Source: JACQFZ01 sp036381895
GTDB lineage: Bacteria; Pseudomonadota; Gammaproteobacteria; Acidiferrobacterales; Sulfurifustaceae
Length of the DNA: 64,000 nucleotides
NCBI GenBank assembly: GCA_036381895.1
Contig: DASVBY010000052.1
Span: 1 to 64,000 of the forward strand
Direction of reading: 5' to 3'
This document shows, piece after piece, positions 17,276 through 24,661 of the stretch. Position numbers and translations under genes: made by a program. The notes below the pieces were generated by a model, which saw only the letters and a program-made list of their open reading frames with translations, was not told the DNA's origin and made no database searches. Numbering within the stretch: position 1 is the first letter of the stretch; the number at the start of each line of letters is the position of its first letter.

Positions 17276-17761
17276 TCAAAAGAAGCGCACGACGAGGAAA
17301 ACGCCGATCATGGCGAAGCCGAGCGCGAGCTTGGCGGCTGCGGCGAGCGCGAGCCCGAGCGTTGCGCCCCAGCCGGCGCGCGCGGCCGAGCGCAGATCGG
17401 GCCGTGCCGACAGCTCCCCGATCACGGCGCCGATGAACGGGCCGACGAGAATCCCGAAGAGACCGAGGAAGACGCCGACCACCGCACCGATGGCGGCACC
17501 GGAAATCGCGCGCGAGGAGGCGCCGTAGCGGCGCGCGCCGAACGCGGTCCCTGCCGCATCGGCGGCGAAGATGAGCAGCGCCATGACCGCGAGCGCGATC
17601 AGGGTGGTAGCGCCGACGTAAACGAAATTCTCGATCCATGCGGCCAGGAGCAGTCCCCCGAAGAGCAGCGCCGGTCCGGGAAGCAGCGGCAGCACGACCC
17701 CCGCTAGCCCGCCGAGCACGAGCAACACCGCGAGGATCCAGAGGAGGATGTCCGCGTCCAT
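17276..17761 (-). CDS. DUF456-family membrane protein
   Basis: 161-residue hydrophobic protein with about four membrane segments. The DUF456 signature is present: GVVLPLLPGPALLFGGLLLAAW near the N terminus, and a glycine-rich middle with GAVVGVFLGLFGILVGPFIGAVIGEL, which looks like GxxxG helix packing. Function unknown in all bacteria. It converges with the LysR gene 22 bases away. The 181-base gap to its left end neighbour (17762-17942) holds nothing recognisable. Confidence 0.88.
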   Translation of the reverse strand: MDADILLWILAVLLVLGGLAGVVLPLLPGPALLFGGLLLAAWIENFVYVGATTLIALAVMALLIFAADAAGTAFGARRYGASSRAISGAAIGAVVGVFLGLFGILVGPFIGAVIGELSARPDLRSAARAGWGATLGLALAAAAKLALGFAMIGVFLVVRFF

Positions 17762-17942
17762 ACGCCTAGGCTACACGAAGCGGGAAGAGCAGGCGCGTAT
17801 CGCATAGCGACCGGGCGACGGAGGTTCCGTGTCGCCTCACCGCTCGCCTGGAGCCGTCAGCTCGTGAAAACGCGGGCCGGCGACAGGGTCTGTCATCGGC
17901 GAGCGATTCGTCGACCCGAGCGAGATCGAGGAGCCGTCGCGC

Positions 17943-18329
17943 TCAGTCTTCCGCGACGCAGTCGGCCTCGATCTCGACCAGCCACTCGCGGTTTATCAGG
18001 CCCTTCACTTCCACGAACGTCGAGGCCGGCCGGATGTTGCCGAACACTTCGCCGTGGGCCCGTGCCGCCTCCTCCCAGCGCGAGATGTCGGTGAGCATGA
18101 CGCGCGTGCGAATCACGCTCTCGAGCGTAAGGCCGGCGCCGGCTATGGCCTGCGCGATGATCTCGAGGCAGCGCTTCGTTTGCGCATACACGTCGCCTGG
18201 CGCGGCGACGCCGCCGTCCGGCGCGATCGGCGCCGTACCGGAAATCGCGACGTAAGGCCCGACGCGAACCGCGCGGGAGAAACCGATCTTCGGCTCGAAC
18301 GGCGAGCCGGATGAGACGAGCTTTCGCAT
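17943..18329 (-). CDS. Rid (YjgF/YER057c/UK114) family protein, arginine-less copy 1
   Basis: 128-residue Rid-fold protein; family trimers hydrolyse enamine/imine intermediates. Family marks: YVAISGTAPI (26-35), and DVYAQTKRCLEIIAQAIAGAGLTLESVIRTRVMLTDI (46-82). The catalytic Arg of true RidA sits in VEVARL; here the segment reads VEVKGL (106-111), so Arg is replaced by Gly. It therefore belongs to a divergent Rid subgroup, and imine hydrolysis is doubtful. Last gene of a probable Rid-deaminase-DsbA-Rid cluster, 126 bases after the DsbA-like gene. A second Rid gene heads the same cluster. Confidence 0.9.
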   Translation of the reverse strand: MRKLVSSGSPFEPKIGFSRAVRVGPYVAISGTAPIAPDGGVAAPGDVYAQTKRCLEIIAQAIAGAGLTLESVIRTRVMLTDISRWEEAARAHGEVFGNIRPASTFVEVKGLINREWLVEIEADCVAED

Positions 18330-18455
18330 GTGCTGAACGTCAGGGAGATGGCGAAGCCGTTATGGTGCACGATCTTCGGCGTGAGCGCAGCCTCGGTCGG
18401 CTGGCGTCGCTGGTGGCGGTCATCGTCGGGGTGCCGACGACCGATGCGTCGCGTT

Positions 18456-19190
18456 TCAGCTCGGCGATGGAGCATCTGGCCGGCGGCCCCCCGGGGCGAG
18501 GTATGCCTCGATGATCCGCCTGAGCGCTGCGGGGTCGGGGATTCCCTCGAACCGGTGGGCACCGAAGATCAGCGTCGGCACGGCGCGGATCCTCGTACGG
18601 TGCGCGAGCGCCAACGCGGCATCGTGCGCTGCGGCGTAGCGGCGCTCTTCGAGCGCGGCCCTGAACGCCGTGCCCGGCAATCCGGCTTCCCGGGCAAGCA
18701 TCTCGAGCACGCCGGCGTCCCCTATATCGAGGCTGCGCTGAAAGAAGCCGCGTAGCACGGCTCGAACGTATTCTGTCGTTCTGCCGCAGTCCTTTGCGAA
18801 CTGCAGGCCCTCGAACGCGAGGCGCGAATACGGCTGCGGCGAGACTTCCGGGAGCCGAATGTAAACGCCGAGGCGCGCCGCGAGCGGATACACCGACCGC
18901 GGCCATACCGTCTGCAGGTACTCGTCCTCCGGACGAAGCGTCGGCTGCGGGCGCGGCCGCAGCTCGAACGGCATCCATTCGATGTCGAGGCCCAGTCCGT
19001 CGAGCGCCTCGGCGAGCGGCCCTGCCGCGAGAAAGCAGTACGGACAGACGAAGTCGATCCAGACGTGCAACGTCTGCCTCGGGTCGTTCGTTGCTTCCGA
19101 AGCCTCTTCGCGTTGGCCAGGCGCGCCGCCCGATGACGGCCCCCTTGAATCTTCGGTGCTCATTGCCGCATCCGGTAGCCGCTCTTTCAT
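18456..19190 (-). CDS. DsbA-family (FrnE-like) thiol oxidoreductase
   Basis: 244-residue thioredoxin-fold protein with a CPYC active site at residues 49-52 (WIDFVCPYCFLAAGPLA) and the cis-Pro loop RAVPTLIF near the C terminus. There is no signal peptide, so it is cytosolic, like FrnE or 2-hydroxychromene-2-carboxylate isomerase relatives. ATG at 19190 overlaps the deaminase stop as ATGA, arguing for translational coupling and this start rather than ATG at 19163. Residues 1-40 are Ser/Gly/Glu-rich and probably disordered. Third gene of the Rid-deaminase cluster; its redox partner is unknown. Confidence 0.88.
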   Translation of the reverse strand: MKERLPDAAMSTEDSRGPSSGGAPGQREEASEATNDPRQTLHVWIDFVCPYCFLAAGPLAEALDGLGLDIEWMPFELRPRPQPTLRPEDEYLQTVWPRSVYPLAARLGVYIRLPEVSPQPYSRLAFEGLQFAKDCGRTTEYVRAVLRGFFQRSLDIGDAGVLEMLAREAGLPGTAFRAALEERRYAAAHDAALALAHRTRIRAVPTLIFGAHRFEGIPDPAALRRIIEAYLAPGGRRPDAPSPS

Positions 19191-19693
19191 GGTGCGGGAC
19201 CGCGCGGCGCGGCCGCGGACCAGGCACGAAAGGGCGATTCGGCCTCGGCGACGTGTACGCGGACCAGGCGCAAGGGCCAGCGTTCGATGGCCGCGATGAG
19301 TTCGCGCGGTACCCGATAGTCGAAGCCATACGCGGCGGCGACCTCTGCGCCGGCCGCGTAGATCACGCGGCCGATGCCCGACCATGCGGCCGCCATCAGG
19401 CACAGCGCGCACGGCTCCGCCGAGGCGACCAGCGTCGCGCCGGGGAGCGCGGGCGTACGCAGGCGCCGGCAGGCATCGCGCACGGCGCTGATCTCCGCAT
19501 GTGCGGTCGGATCGTGGTCGGCGCGCACCCGGTTCACGCCGCGCCCGACGATCCGACCACCTTGCACGACCAGCCCCGCGAAGGGAATGCCGCCCGCCCG
19601 CGCGGTTTCCGTGGCGAGGTCGAGCGCCTGCCGCAGCCAGCCGGCCTCGACCGCGGACGCAGATGCGGCACCGGATGCTTCGTCCGGTCCCAT
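19187..19693 (-). CDS. CDA-fold nucleoside/guanine deaminase-like protein
   Basis: 168-residue zinc deaminase of the cytidine-deaminase-like fold. The catalytic HAE motif lies at residues 65-67 and PCALC at 94-98 provides the other two zinc ligands. The pattern resembles guanine deaminase/TadA-like nucleoside deaminases more than CMP deaminases. It follows a Rid gene by 2 bases and overlaps the DsbA-like gene by 4, so these are co-expressed. The linkage of a deaminase with two Rid proteins suggests catabolism of an N-heterocycle, but the substrate is not known. Confidence 0.9.
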   Translation of the reverse strand: MGPDEASGAASASAVEAGWLRQALDLATETARAGGIPFAGLVVQGGRIVGRGVNRVRADHDPTAHAEISAVRDACRRLRTPALPGATLVASAEPCALCLMAAAWSGIGRVIYAAGAEVAAAYGFDYRVPRELIAAIERWPLRLVRVHVAEAESPFRAWSAAAPRGPAP

Positions 19694-19695
19694 GG

Positions 19696-20100
19696 CTAGT
19701 CTCGCTCGACGGCCGCGTCGGCGACGGCGACCGCCTCGATCTCGATCATGGCCTCTTTCGAGTAGAGCGAGCTCACCTCGACGATCGTATCCGCGGGATA
19801 AGGCGGCGCGAAGTACTTGCCGCGCAGCTCGACGATCTTCTCGAAATGCGCCATGTCGGTCAGGAAGATCGTGACTTTGATGACGTTGCGCAGGCTCGAG
19901 CCGCCGGCACGAAGCGCGCGCTCGAGATTCGCAAACGCCTGCTGCGCCTGGGCGTCGAAATCGCCGGCGCCGACGATGCGCCCGTCGTCGCCGATCGCCG
20001 CCTGGCCCGAAATCAACAGCAGATCCCCAACTCGCCAGCCCTGCGCCAGGCGAAAGGGTTCGTAGGGGTCGGGATGAGTGATGATGCGTTGCAGCTTCAT
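19696..20100 (-). CDS. Rid family protein, arginine-less copy 2
   Basis: 134-residue Rid-fold protein heading the cluster. Family marks: LLLISGQAAIGDDGRIVGAGD (28-48, family strand-turn) and NVIKVTIFLTDM (72-83). At the active-site segment it reads VEVSSL (107-112) instead of VEVARL, so the catalytic Arg is Ser. It differs strongly from the downstream Rid copy, so the pair is not a recent duplication. Divergent from a LysR gene 99 bases away, which probably controls the operon. Enamine deaminase activity should not be assumed. Confidence 0.9.
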   Translation of the reverse strand: MKLQRIITHPDPYEPFRLAQGWRVGDLLLISGQAAIGDDGRIVGAGDFDAQAQQAFANLERALRAGGSSLRNVIKVTIFLTDMAHFEKIVELRGKYFAPPYPADTIVEVSSLYSKEAMIEIEAVAVADAAVERD

Positions 20101-20199
20101 GCTAGATTCTCCTCGATCTTGTCGCCGTGGCAGCGCGACGGCGCAATACTGGAGCTGCCGGTTCCCTTCGACAAACGAAAATTTTTTGCGCTGAGCTGA

Positions 20200-21120
20200 A
20201 TGTCATTCAGGTCAAAGCGTCGCCGACTTCCGCCGCTGCACGCGCTGCGCGCCTTCGAGGCCGCCGCGCGCCACGCGAGCTTCAAAGAGGCGGCCGAGGA
20301 GCTGGCGGTGACGCCGACGGCGATCAGCCATCACGTGCGCCTGCTCGAGGAGACGCTCGGCGTCAAGCTCTTCGAGCGGCGCGTGCGCAACGTCGTGCTG
20401 ACGCCCGCCGGCCAGACGCTTTATCCGGTTCTGCGCGAAGGATTCGACGCGTTCGAGGAGGCGATCGGCCGCCTGCACGCGCCGCGGCTGCGCACGGTGG
20501 TCACGCTGTCGGCGACGGTGGCGTTCACTGCCCGCTGGCTGGTGCCGCGCGTGCCCGCCTTCCATCGGGCGAATCCCGATGTCGACCTGCGGCTGCACGC
20601 GTCGGACGAGCCGGTCGATCTGCGCACCGGCGCGGCCGATGCCGCGATCCGGTACGGCGACGGGGACTACGCCCACTCGTGCGCGGAGGAGCTGTTTCAG
20701 GACGCATTCGCACCGGTCTGCAGTCCGGTACTCGGTATCCGCGCGCCCGAAGAGCTTGCCCGGCACACGCTGATTCACTTCGAATGGCGCCGGCCGCGCC
20801 GTGACAACCCGGTGTGGCCGCGCTGGCTGGAATGCGCGGGGCTCGCCGACCTGCGGCCGAAGGCTCACCTCATCCTGACCGACGAGAGCCAGGCGATCCA
20901 GGCGGCGGTCGCGGGACAGGGCGTGGCCCTGGTGAGCCTCGCGCTCGTCGCGGCGGAGCTTGCGGGCGGCACGCTGGTGCAGCCGTTCCCGCTCACGCTC
21001 GAGGGCTACCGGTATCACTTCGTTTACCCGCGGGCCAGCGCGCAGTCGGCGCGTATCGCGCTATTGCGCAGCTGGATCCGGGGCGCCCTCGGGGAGGGGA
21101 TGCCGCGCGCCCGACGCTGA
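20200..21120 (+). CDS. LysR-family regulator (GcvA-like), divergent from Rid operon
   Basis: 306-residue LTTR with the GcvA-type N terminus: RLPPLHALRAFEAAARHASFKEAAEELAVTPTAISHHVRLLE-like helix-turn-helix (residues 9-50), then LGVKLFERR. Effector domain follows from about residue 95. Divergent from the Rid-deaminase-DsbA-Rid cluster across a 99-base region with an AT-rich patch (AAACGAAAATTTTTTG) where a LysR site could lie. Probable regulator of that cluster; the ligand is unknown. The ATG at 20200 lies two bases after an out-of-frame TGA and has no strong Shine-Dalgarno. Confidence 0.9.
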   Translation: MSFRSKRRRLPPLHALRAFEAAARHASFKEAAEELAVTPTAISHHVRLLEETLGVKLFERRVRNVVLTPAGQTLYPVLREGFDAFEEAIGRLHAPRLRTVVTLSATVAFTARWLVPRVPAFHRANPDVDLRLHASDEPVDLRTGAADAAIRYGDGDYAHSCAEELFQDAFAPVCSPVLGIRAPEELARHTLIHFEWRRPRRDNPVWPRWLECAGLADLRPKAHLILTDESQAIQAAVAGQGVALVSLALVAAELAGGTLVQPFPLTLEGYRYHFVYPRASAQSARIALLRSWIRGALGEGMPRARR

Positions 21121-21199
21121 TCACAGACGCAACGCCCCGATTCGCCCGTACGCCAACCCGCTCGTCCGGTGCGGGCTTCGCTCGGGCCGCGCGCTGGCC

Positions 21200-21231
21200 T
21201 ATACTCTCCCAATCTCGCCCATTTTGGGAGA
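21200..21231 (+). promoter_or_regulatory. Promoter-operator of the toxin-antitoxin module
   Basis: TATACT (-10, 21200-21205) is joined to a perfect 8-bp inverted repeat TCTCCCAA (21205-21212), an 11-base spacer, and TTGGGAGA (21224-21231). The right arm contains GGGAG, which is also the Shine-Dalgarno of the antitoxin ATG at 21240. A bound repressor would cover the -10 and the start site, fitting autoregulation by the antitoxin. The -35 is weak (TTCGCT, 21177-21182). Confidence 0.6.
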
Positions 21232-21239
21232 TGTGACGA

Positions 21240-21578
21240 ATGGCGCGCCCGAAGCGAAAGACCCCGGCCGAGATCAAGTTTCGCGTGGACCCGGCCGAGA
21301 AGGCGCAGGCCGACCGCATCGCGGCGAGCGTCGGCATGGATACCAACACCGCCATGAAAGTGATGTTCCGGCGCTTCGTGGCGGAGCGCGGCTTCCCGTT
21401 CGAAATGAAAGCCCCTGCGATCGAGCCGGCGGAGGCCACGCCGTTCGGCGTCAGCGTCGCGACCCTCGCACGGGTTTCGGCGAACGGCTTCGCCGCGGCG
21501 GCGCGGGCGCACGAGCGGGCCGGGCGGCGGCCGCTGCGCGCGGCGTCGGCCGTGCGCCGCGCCGGCCGCCAGCGTTGA
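21240..21578 (+). CDS. RelB/DinJ-like antitoxin
   Basis: 112-residue protein. Residues 10-65 follow the RelB/DinJ ribbon-helix-helix pattern: IKFRVDPAEKAQADRIAASV, then MDTNTAMKVMFRRFV, then AERGFPFEM, closely resembling DinJ. Residues 70-112 are an Ala/Arg-rich tail that probably wraps the toxin. The start is well placed behind GGGAG (9 nt). It precedes a zeta-type kinase gene by 43 bases; DinJ normally pairs with a YafQ/RelE nuclease, so this pairing is unusual. Expected to bind the inverted repeat at 21205-21231 and repress its own operon. Confidence 0.75.
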   Translation: MARPKRKTPAEIKFRVDPAEKAQADRIAASVGMDTNTAMKVMFRRFVAERGFPFEMKAPAIEPAEATPFGVSVATLARVSANGFAAAARAHERAGRRPLRAASAVRRAGRQR

Positions 21579-21621
21579 CGCGCTCCCGTCCGGCGGCGTT
21601 CGCGCTCACGCGATCGGAGGA

Positions 21622-22545
21622 GTGCGGAACGACCGCCACGCACCATCGGGGACCCTGATCGCGGTGATCGAGCGAGCACCGCTACTCGTCATGGTCGCCG
21701 GGCCGAACGGTTCGGGAAAGACCACGCTCATCGAGGCGCTCCAGGGCGCCGGCGCGCTCGCGCTTCCCGACTGCTACATCAATGCGGACGACCTGGCCCG
21801 GACGCGCGGACTCGATGCGCGCGCGGCGCAGCGGCTCGCGGCGCGGCAGCGTCTCGACGCGATCGCGGCGAAGCGCAGCTTCATCTACGAAACCGTGATG
21901 TCGCATCCGGGCAAGATCGCGGAGCTGCAGGCGGCGGCGCAGGCAGGCTTCGTGATCACGGTGCTCTACGTCGCGACGGAGCACCCCGACATCAACATCG
22001 AGCGCGTGCGGCTGCGCGTGGCGGACGGCGGTCACGACGTGCCGCGCGACCGGATTCGCGCGCGGCACCGGCGCAGTCTCGCGCTCGCGCCGTCGGCGCT
22101 CGCGTTCGCCGCGCACGCCTATGTCTACGACAACACGCCCTGGGGCACCGAAGCCGGCCAGCCGCTGCAGGCGGCGCTCGCCGGGAACCGGCTGCGGGCG
22201 CTGGTCGCGCGTCCCGTGCCGTGGGTCGCGGCGCTCGTCGATACCGTGAACGCGCGTGCGGCCGAGCTTGAGCGGCTGTGCGCAGGCGCCGGCAATCGTG
22301 CGGCGCTCGCGGCGCCGAATCTGCTCGATGGCGCGAGCGAGGGCGCCTTCACGGCGGTGGGTGAGTATTACGCTTTCCAGATTGACGACGCGTCGGGGAG
22401 AGCGATCGTCCACGACCGGGCGCTGCTCGCGAAACCGGTCGCGGCGGGGGCGCGCTATCGCGTGGCGTACGCGGAGGGCGTGAGCAAGGTCACGCGGCTC
22501 GCGCGCGCCCGGCTCGTCGCCGTCGCGAAGGGCAGCGACCGGTGA
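21622..22545 (+). CDS. Zeta-type P-loop toxin kinase with C-terminal KfrB-like domain
   Basis: 307-residue predicted zeta-toxin-family kinase; family members phosphorylate UDP-N-acetylglucosamine or related substrates and block wall synthesis. Walker A GPNGSGKT at 27-34; substrate loop INADDLAR (53-60); RSFIYETV (89-96) as in zeta proteins. The last 60 residues (EYYAFQIDDAS, AIVHDRALL, GARYRVAY) resemble the KfrB domain of plasmid and conjugation-linked proteins. Start uncertain: GTG 21622 is only one base from GGAGGA; GTG 21664 or ATG 21691 remain possible. The stop overlaps gluQ (GTGA). Partnered with the RelB-like gene upstream. Confidence 0.82.
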   Translation: MRNDRHAPSGTLIAVIERAPLLVMVAGPNGSGKTTLIEALQGAGALALPDCYINADDLARTRGLDARAAQRLAARQRLDAIAAKRSFIYETVMSHPGKIAELQAAAQAGFVITVLYVATEHPDINIERVRLRVADGGHDVPRDRIRARHRRSLALAPSALAFAAHAYVYDNTPWGTEAGQPLQAALAGNRLRALVARPVPWVAALVDTVNARAAELERLCAGAGNRAALAAPNLLDGASEGAFTAVGEYYAFQIDDASGRAIVHDRALLAKPVAAGARYRVAYAEGVSKVTRLARARLVAVAKGSDR

Positions 22546-23462
22546 AGGCGCCGCGCGATGAGCATCGCAGCGGCTACCGCGGGCGCTTCGCGCCCTCGCC
22601 GACCGGTCCGCTGCACTTCGGCTCCCTGGTCGCTGCGGTCGGAAGCTTTCTTCAGGCGCGGGCGAGCGGCGGCGAATGGCTGGTGCGCATGGAAGACATC
22701 GATCCGCCGCGGGAGATGCCGGGCGCGGCGGAGGAGATCCTGCGCACGCTCGAGCGCTACGGGCTCGTCTGGGACGGCGAGGTGATGTACCAGAGCCGCC
22801 GCGCGGGCGCGTACGCCGACGCGATCGAGCAGCTGCGCGCCGTCGGGGCCCTGTATGCCTGCGGGTGCAGCCGGCGCGAGATCGCGGATTCGAGCGTGCG
22901 CGGCATCGATGGGCTCATCTACCCGGGCACCTGCCGCGCGGGCCTGCCGCCCGGGCGCGATGCGCGCGCGCTGCGCGTGCGCACGGAAGGGCCGCGGGTC
23001 GCGTTCGACGACCGCTGGCAGGGGCGGATCGAATGCGATCTGGCGCGCGAGATCGGCGACTTCGTCGTGCGGCGCGCGGACGGACTGATCGCGTATCAGC
23101 TCGCGGTCGTGGTGGACGATGCGGCGCAGGGAATCACCGAAGTCGTGCGCGGCGCGGATCTCCTGTACTCGACCCCGCGGCAGCTCCACCTGCAGCGGCT
23201 GCTCGGACTCCCGCCGCCGCGCTATGCGCATCTGCCGGTGGTCGTGAACGCGCACGGCGAGAAGCTCTCCAAGCAGACGGGGGCGGAAGCGGTGTCGCAC
23301 GCGCCGGTGGTGCCGCTGCTGCGGCGCGTGCTGCTCTTCCTCGGGCAGGATGCGCCCGAGGAGCTCGAGCTGGCGGACGTCGAGAGCTTCTGGCGCTACG
23401 CGATCGCGCACTGGCGTGCCGAGCGGGTGCCGGCGCGCCGGGCGGCGCCCGTGCCCGCCTGA
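22542..23462 (+). CDS. gluQ: tRNA(Asp) glutamyl-queuosine(34) synthetase
   Basis: Attaches glutamate to queuosine at the wobble base of tRNA-Asp. It is a truncated glutamyl-tRNA synthetase, 306 residues, without the anticodon domain. RFAPSPTGPLHFGS (residues 15-28) carries the class I signature; the zinc site is CGC with YPGTC (about 107-128) and the KMSKS equivalent is EKLSKQTG. GTG at 22542 overlaps the zeta stop by four bases, so the two are translationally coupled. The normal neighbours dksA/pcnB are absent here. C-terminal stem GCCCGCC/GGCGGGC spans the stop codon. Confidence 0.95.
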   Translation: MKAPRDEHRSGYRGRFAPSPTGPLHFGSLVAAVGSFLQARASGGEWLVRMEDIDPPREMPGAAEEILRTLERYGLVWDGEVMYQSRRAGAYADAIEQLRAVGALYACGCSRREIADSSVRGIDGLIYPGTCRAGLPPGRDARALRVRTEGPRVAFDDRWQGRIECDLAREIGDFVVRRADGLIAYQLAVVVDDAAQGITEVVRGADLLYSTPRQLHLQRLLGLPPPRYAHLPVVVNAHGEKLSKQTGAEAVSHAPVVPLLRRVLLFLGQDAPEELELADVESFWRYAIAHWRAERVPARRAAPVPA

Positions 23463-23471
23463 ACGGCGGGC
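23453..23471. terminator. Hairpin spanning the gluQ stop, possible terminator
   Basis: GCCCGCC, 5-base loop, GGCGGGC, between the convergent gluQ and CARDB genes. No T-tract on either side, so termination strength is uncertain. Confidence 0.35.
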
Positions 23472-23475
23472 GCGA

Positions 23476-24537
23476 TCATTCGAGCACGGCGGGCACTGCC
23501 GTTATCTGCCACGTGACCGTGTAGTGCCCTGCCGGGCAGTGGGGACCCTGTTTCGCGCGCATCGTGAACGTGCCCCCGCGGTGCCATTGGGCGGGTGCCA
23601 GCACCAGCTCGGCGCCGTTGATGAGGCGCCGCTCCCACTCGAAGCGCATGTCGCTCGACTGTGTGACCGAGACATACAGAAAGAGGTACTCGCCGCGCGC
23701 GACGCTCGGACGGCTGATACTGATGTCCGGCCGCCACACGCTTCCGTCGGCGGCTTCGGCGCGGCCGTTCGCCGGCCAGCGCACGCCTTCCGGCAGCGGC
23801 AGCGGCCCGGTTGGCCGCGCCGGCCAGCGCGCCGCTCCGGCCCAGTCGCCGGTAGCGCCGCGAAACACGTGCGCGATCATCTGCCAGCGGTCGACCGCCC
23901 GCGGATCCGTCCAGCAATTGTCGTGGATTTGGACGCGCGCCACGCGGGCGCGCACGTTGTAGACGGGCACGGGTACCACGAGCGTTATCTCCCGCGAGTT
24001 GTCGGCGGCGTTGTCATCGCGCCACGCGCGCCCGAGCGCCCCCCGTGCGCGCTCGGCGTTTGCATCGAGGAGGAGCAGGCGCGCCTTGAATCGCTCCTCC
24101 CGTACGCGGCGCGGTTCGATCCGCACGGGCAGCACGAGGCTCGCGCTCGCGTTCGGCGCCACGCGGACGCTCTCGCTCTCCGAACCGACGCCGCCCGGTG
24201 CACGGCCATCGAGCAGCGCCACGATCACCTGCGCAGCCGCGTTGCCGCTGTTCCTGACCGTGGCGCGCACGCTGACTGTCTCGCCCGGATCGTGGGGACC
24301 GGGCTGCACCGGCCGCGCATCGATCAGCGCCAGCTGCGCTTTTCCTGCCGGCGCGACGAGCGTCGCCGGCAGCTTGGGCGCGGCCGGCGCCGCCTGCGGG
24401 AGTTGACTCTTCGGGATACCCTTCTCCAACGTCGCGACGGGCACGGTAGTGCCGGCCGCGCTCCCGGCGCCGGGGGCCGCGTGCGCGGCCGTCGTCGCGA
24501 GCAGCAGGATGAGCACGTGCAGTGAGCGCAGCGCCAT
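23476..24537 (-). CDS. Exported CARDB-domain protein
   Basis: 353-residue secreted protein. A signal peptide (SLHVLILLLATTAAHAA) ends at about residue 20. It contains one CARDB (cell-adhesion-related beta-sandwich) domain around residues 70-170, with VSVRATVRNSGNAAAQVIVALLDG and SASLVLPVRIEP, and a later extended beta region. A GAGGAGG Shine-Dalgarno 9 nt upstream fixes ATG 24537 and rules out the longer frame to 24603. It is downstream of the P450-reductase gene in the same direction (gap 124 bases) and could be co-transcribed. Binding partner unknown. Confidence 0.82.
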   Translation of the reverse strand: MALRSLHVLILLLATTAAHAAPGAGSAAGTTVPVATLEKGIPKSQLPQAAPAAPKLPATLVAPAGKAQLALIDARPVQPGPHDPGETVSVRATVRNSGNAAAQVIVALLDGRAPGGVGSESESVRVAPNASASLVLPVRIEPRRVREERFKARLLLLDANAERARGALGRAWRDDNAADNSREITLVVPVPVYNVRARVARVQIHDNCWTDPRAVDRWQMIAHVFRGATGDWAGAARWPARPTGPLPLPEGVRWPANGRAEAADGSVWRPDISISRPSVARGEYLFLYVSVTQSSDMRFEWERRLINGAELVLAPAQWHRGGTFTMRAKQGPHCPAGHYTVTWQITAVPAVLE

Positions 24538-24661
24538 GGCCGAAGCCTCCTCGCTATTCTTGCAGAGCTGCTCTGAGTCGCGCCGGCTTTGCGCGCGGTT
24601 CATGCGGACGAGACGCTGGCGCGCTCGCGGAAGGCGCCCCGGCGGCCGAGCCGAACGTTCC

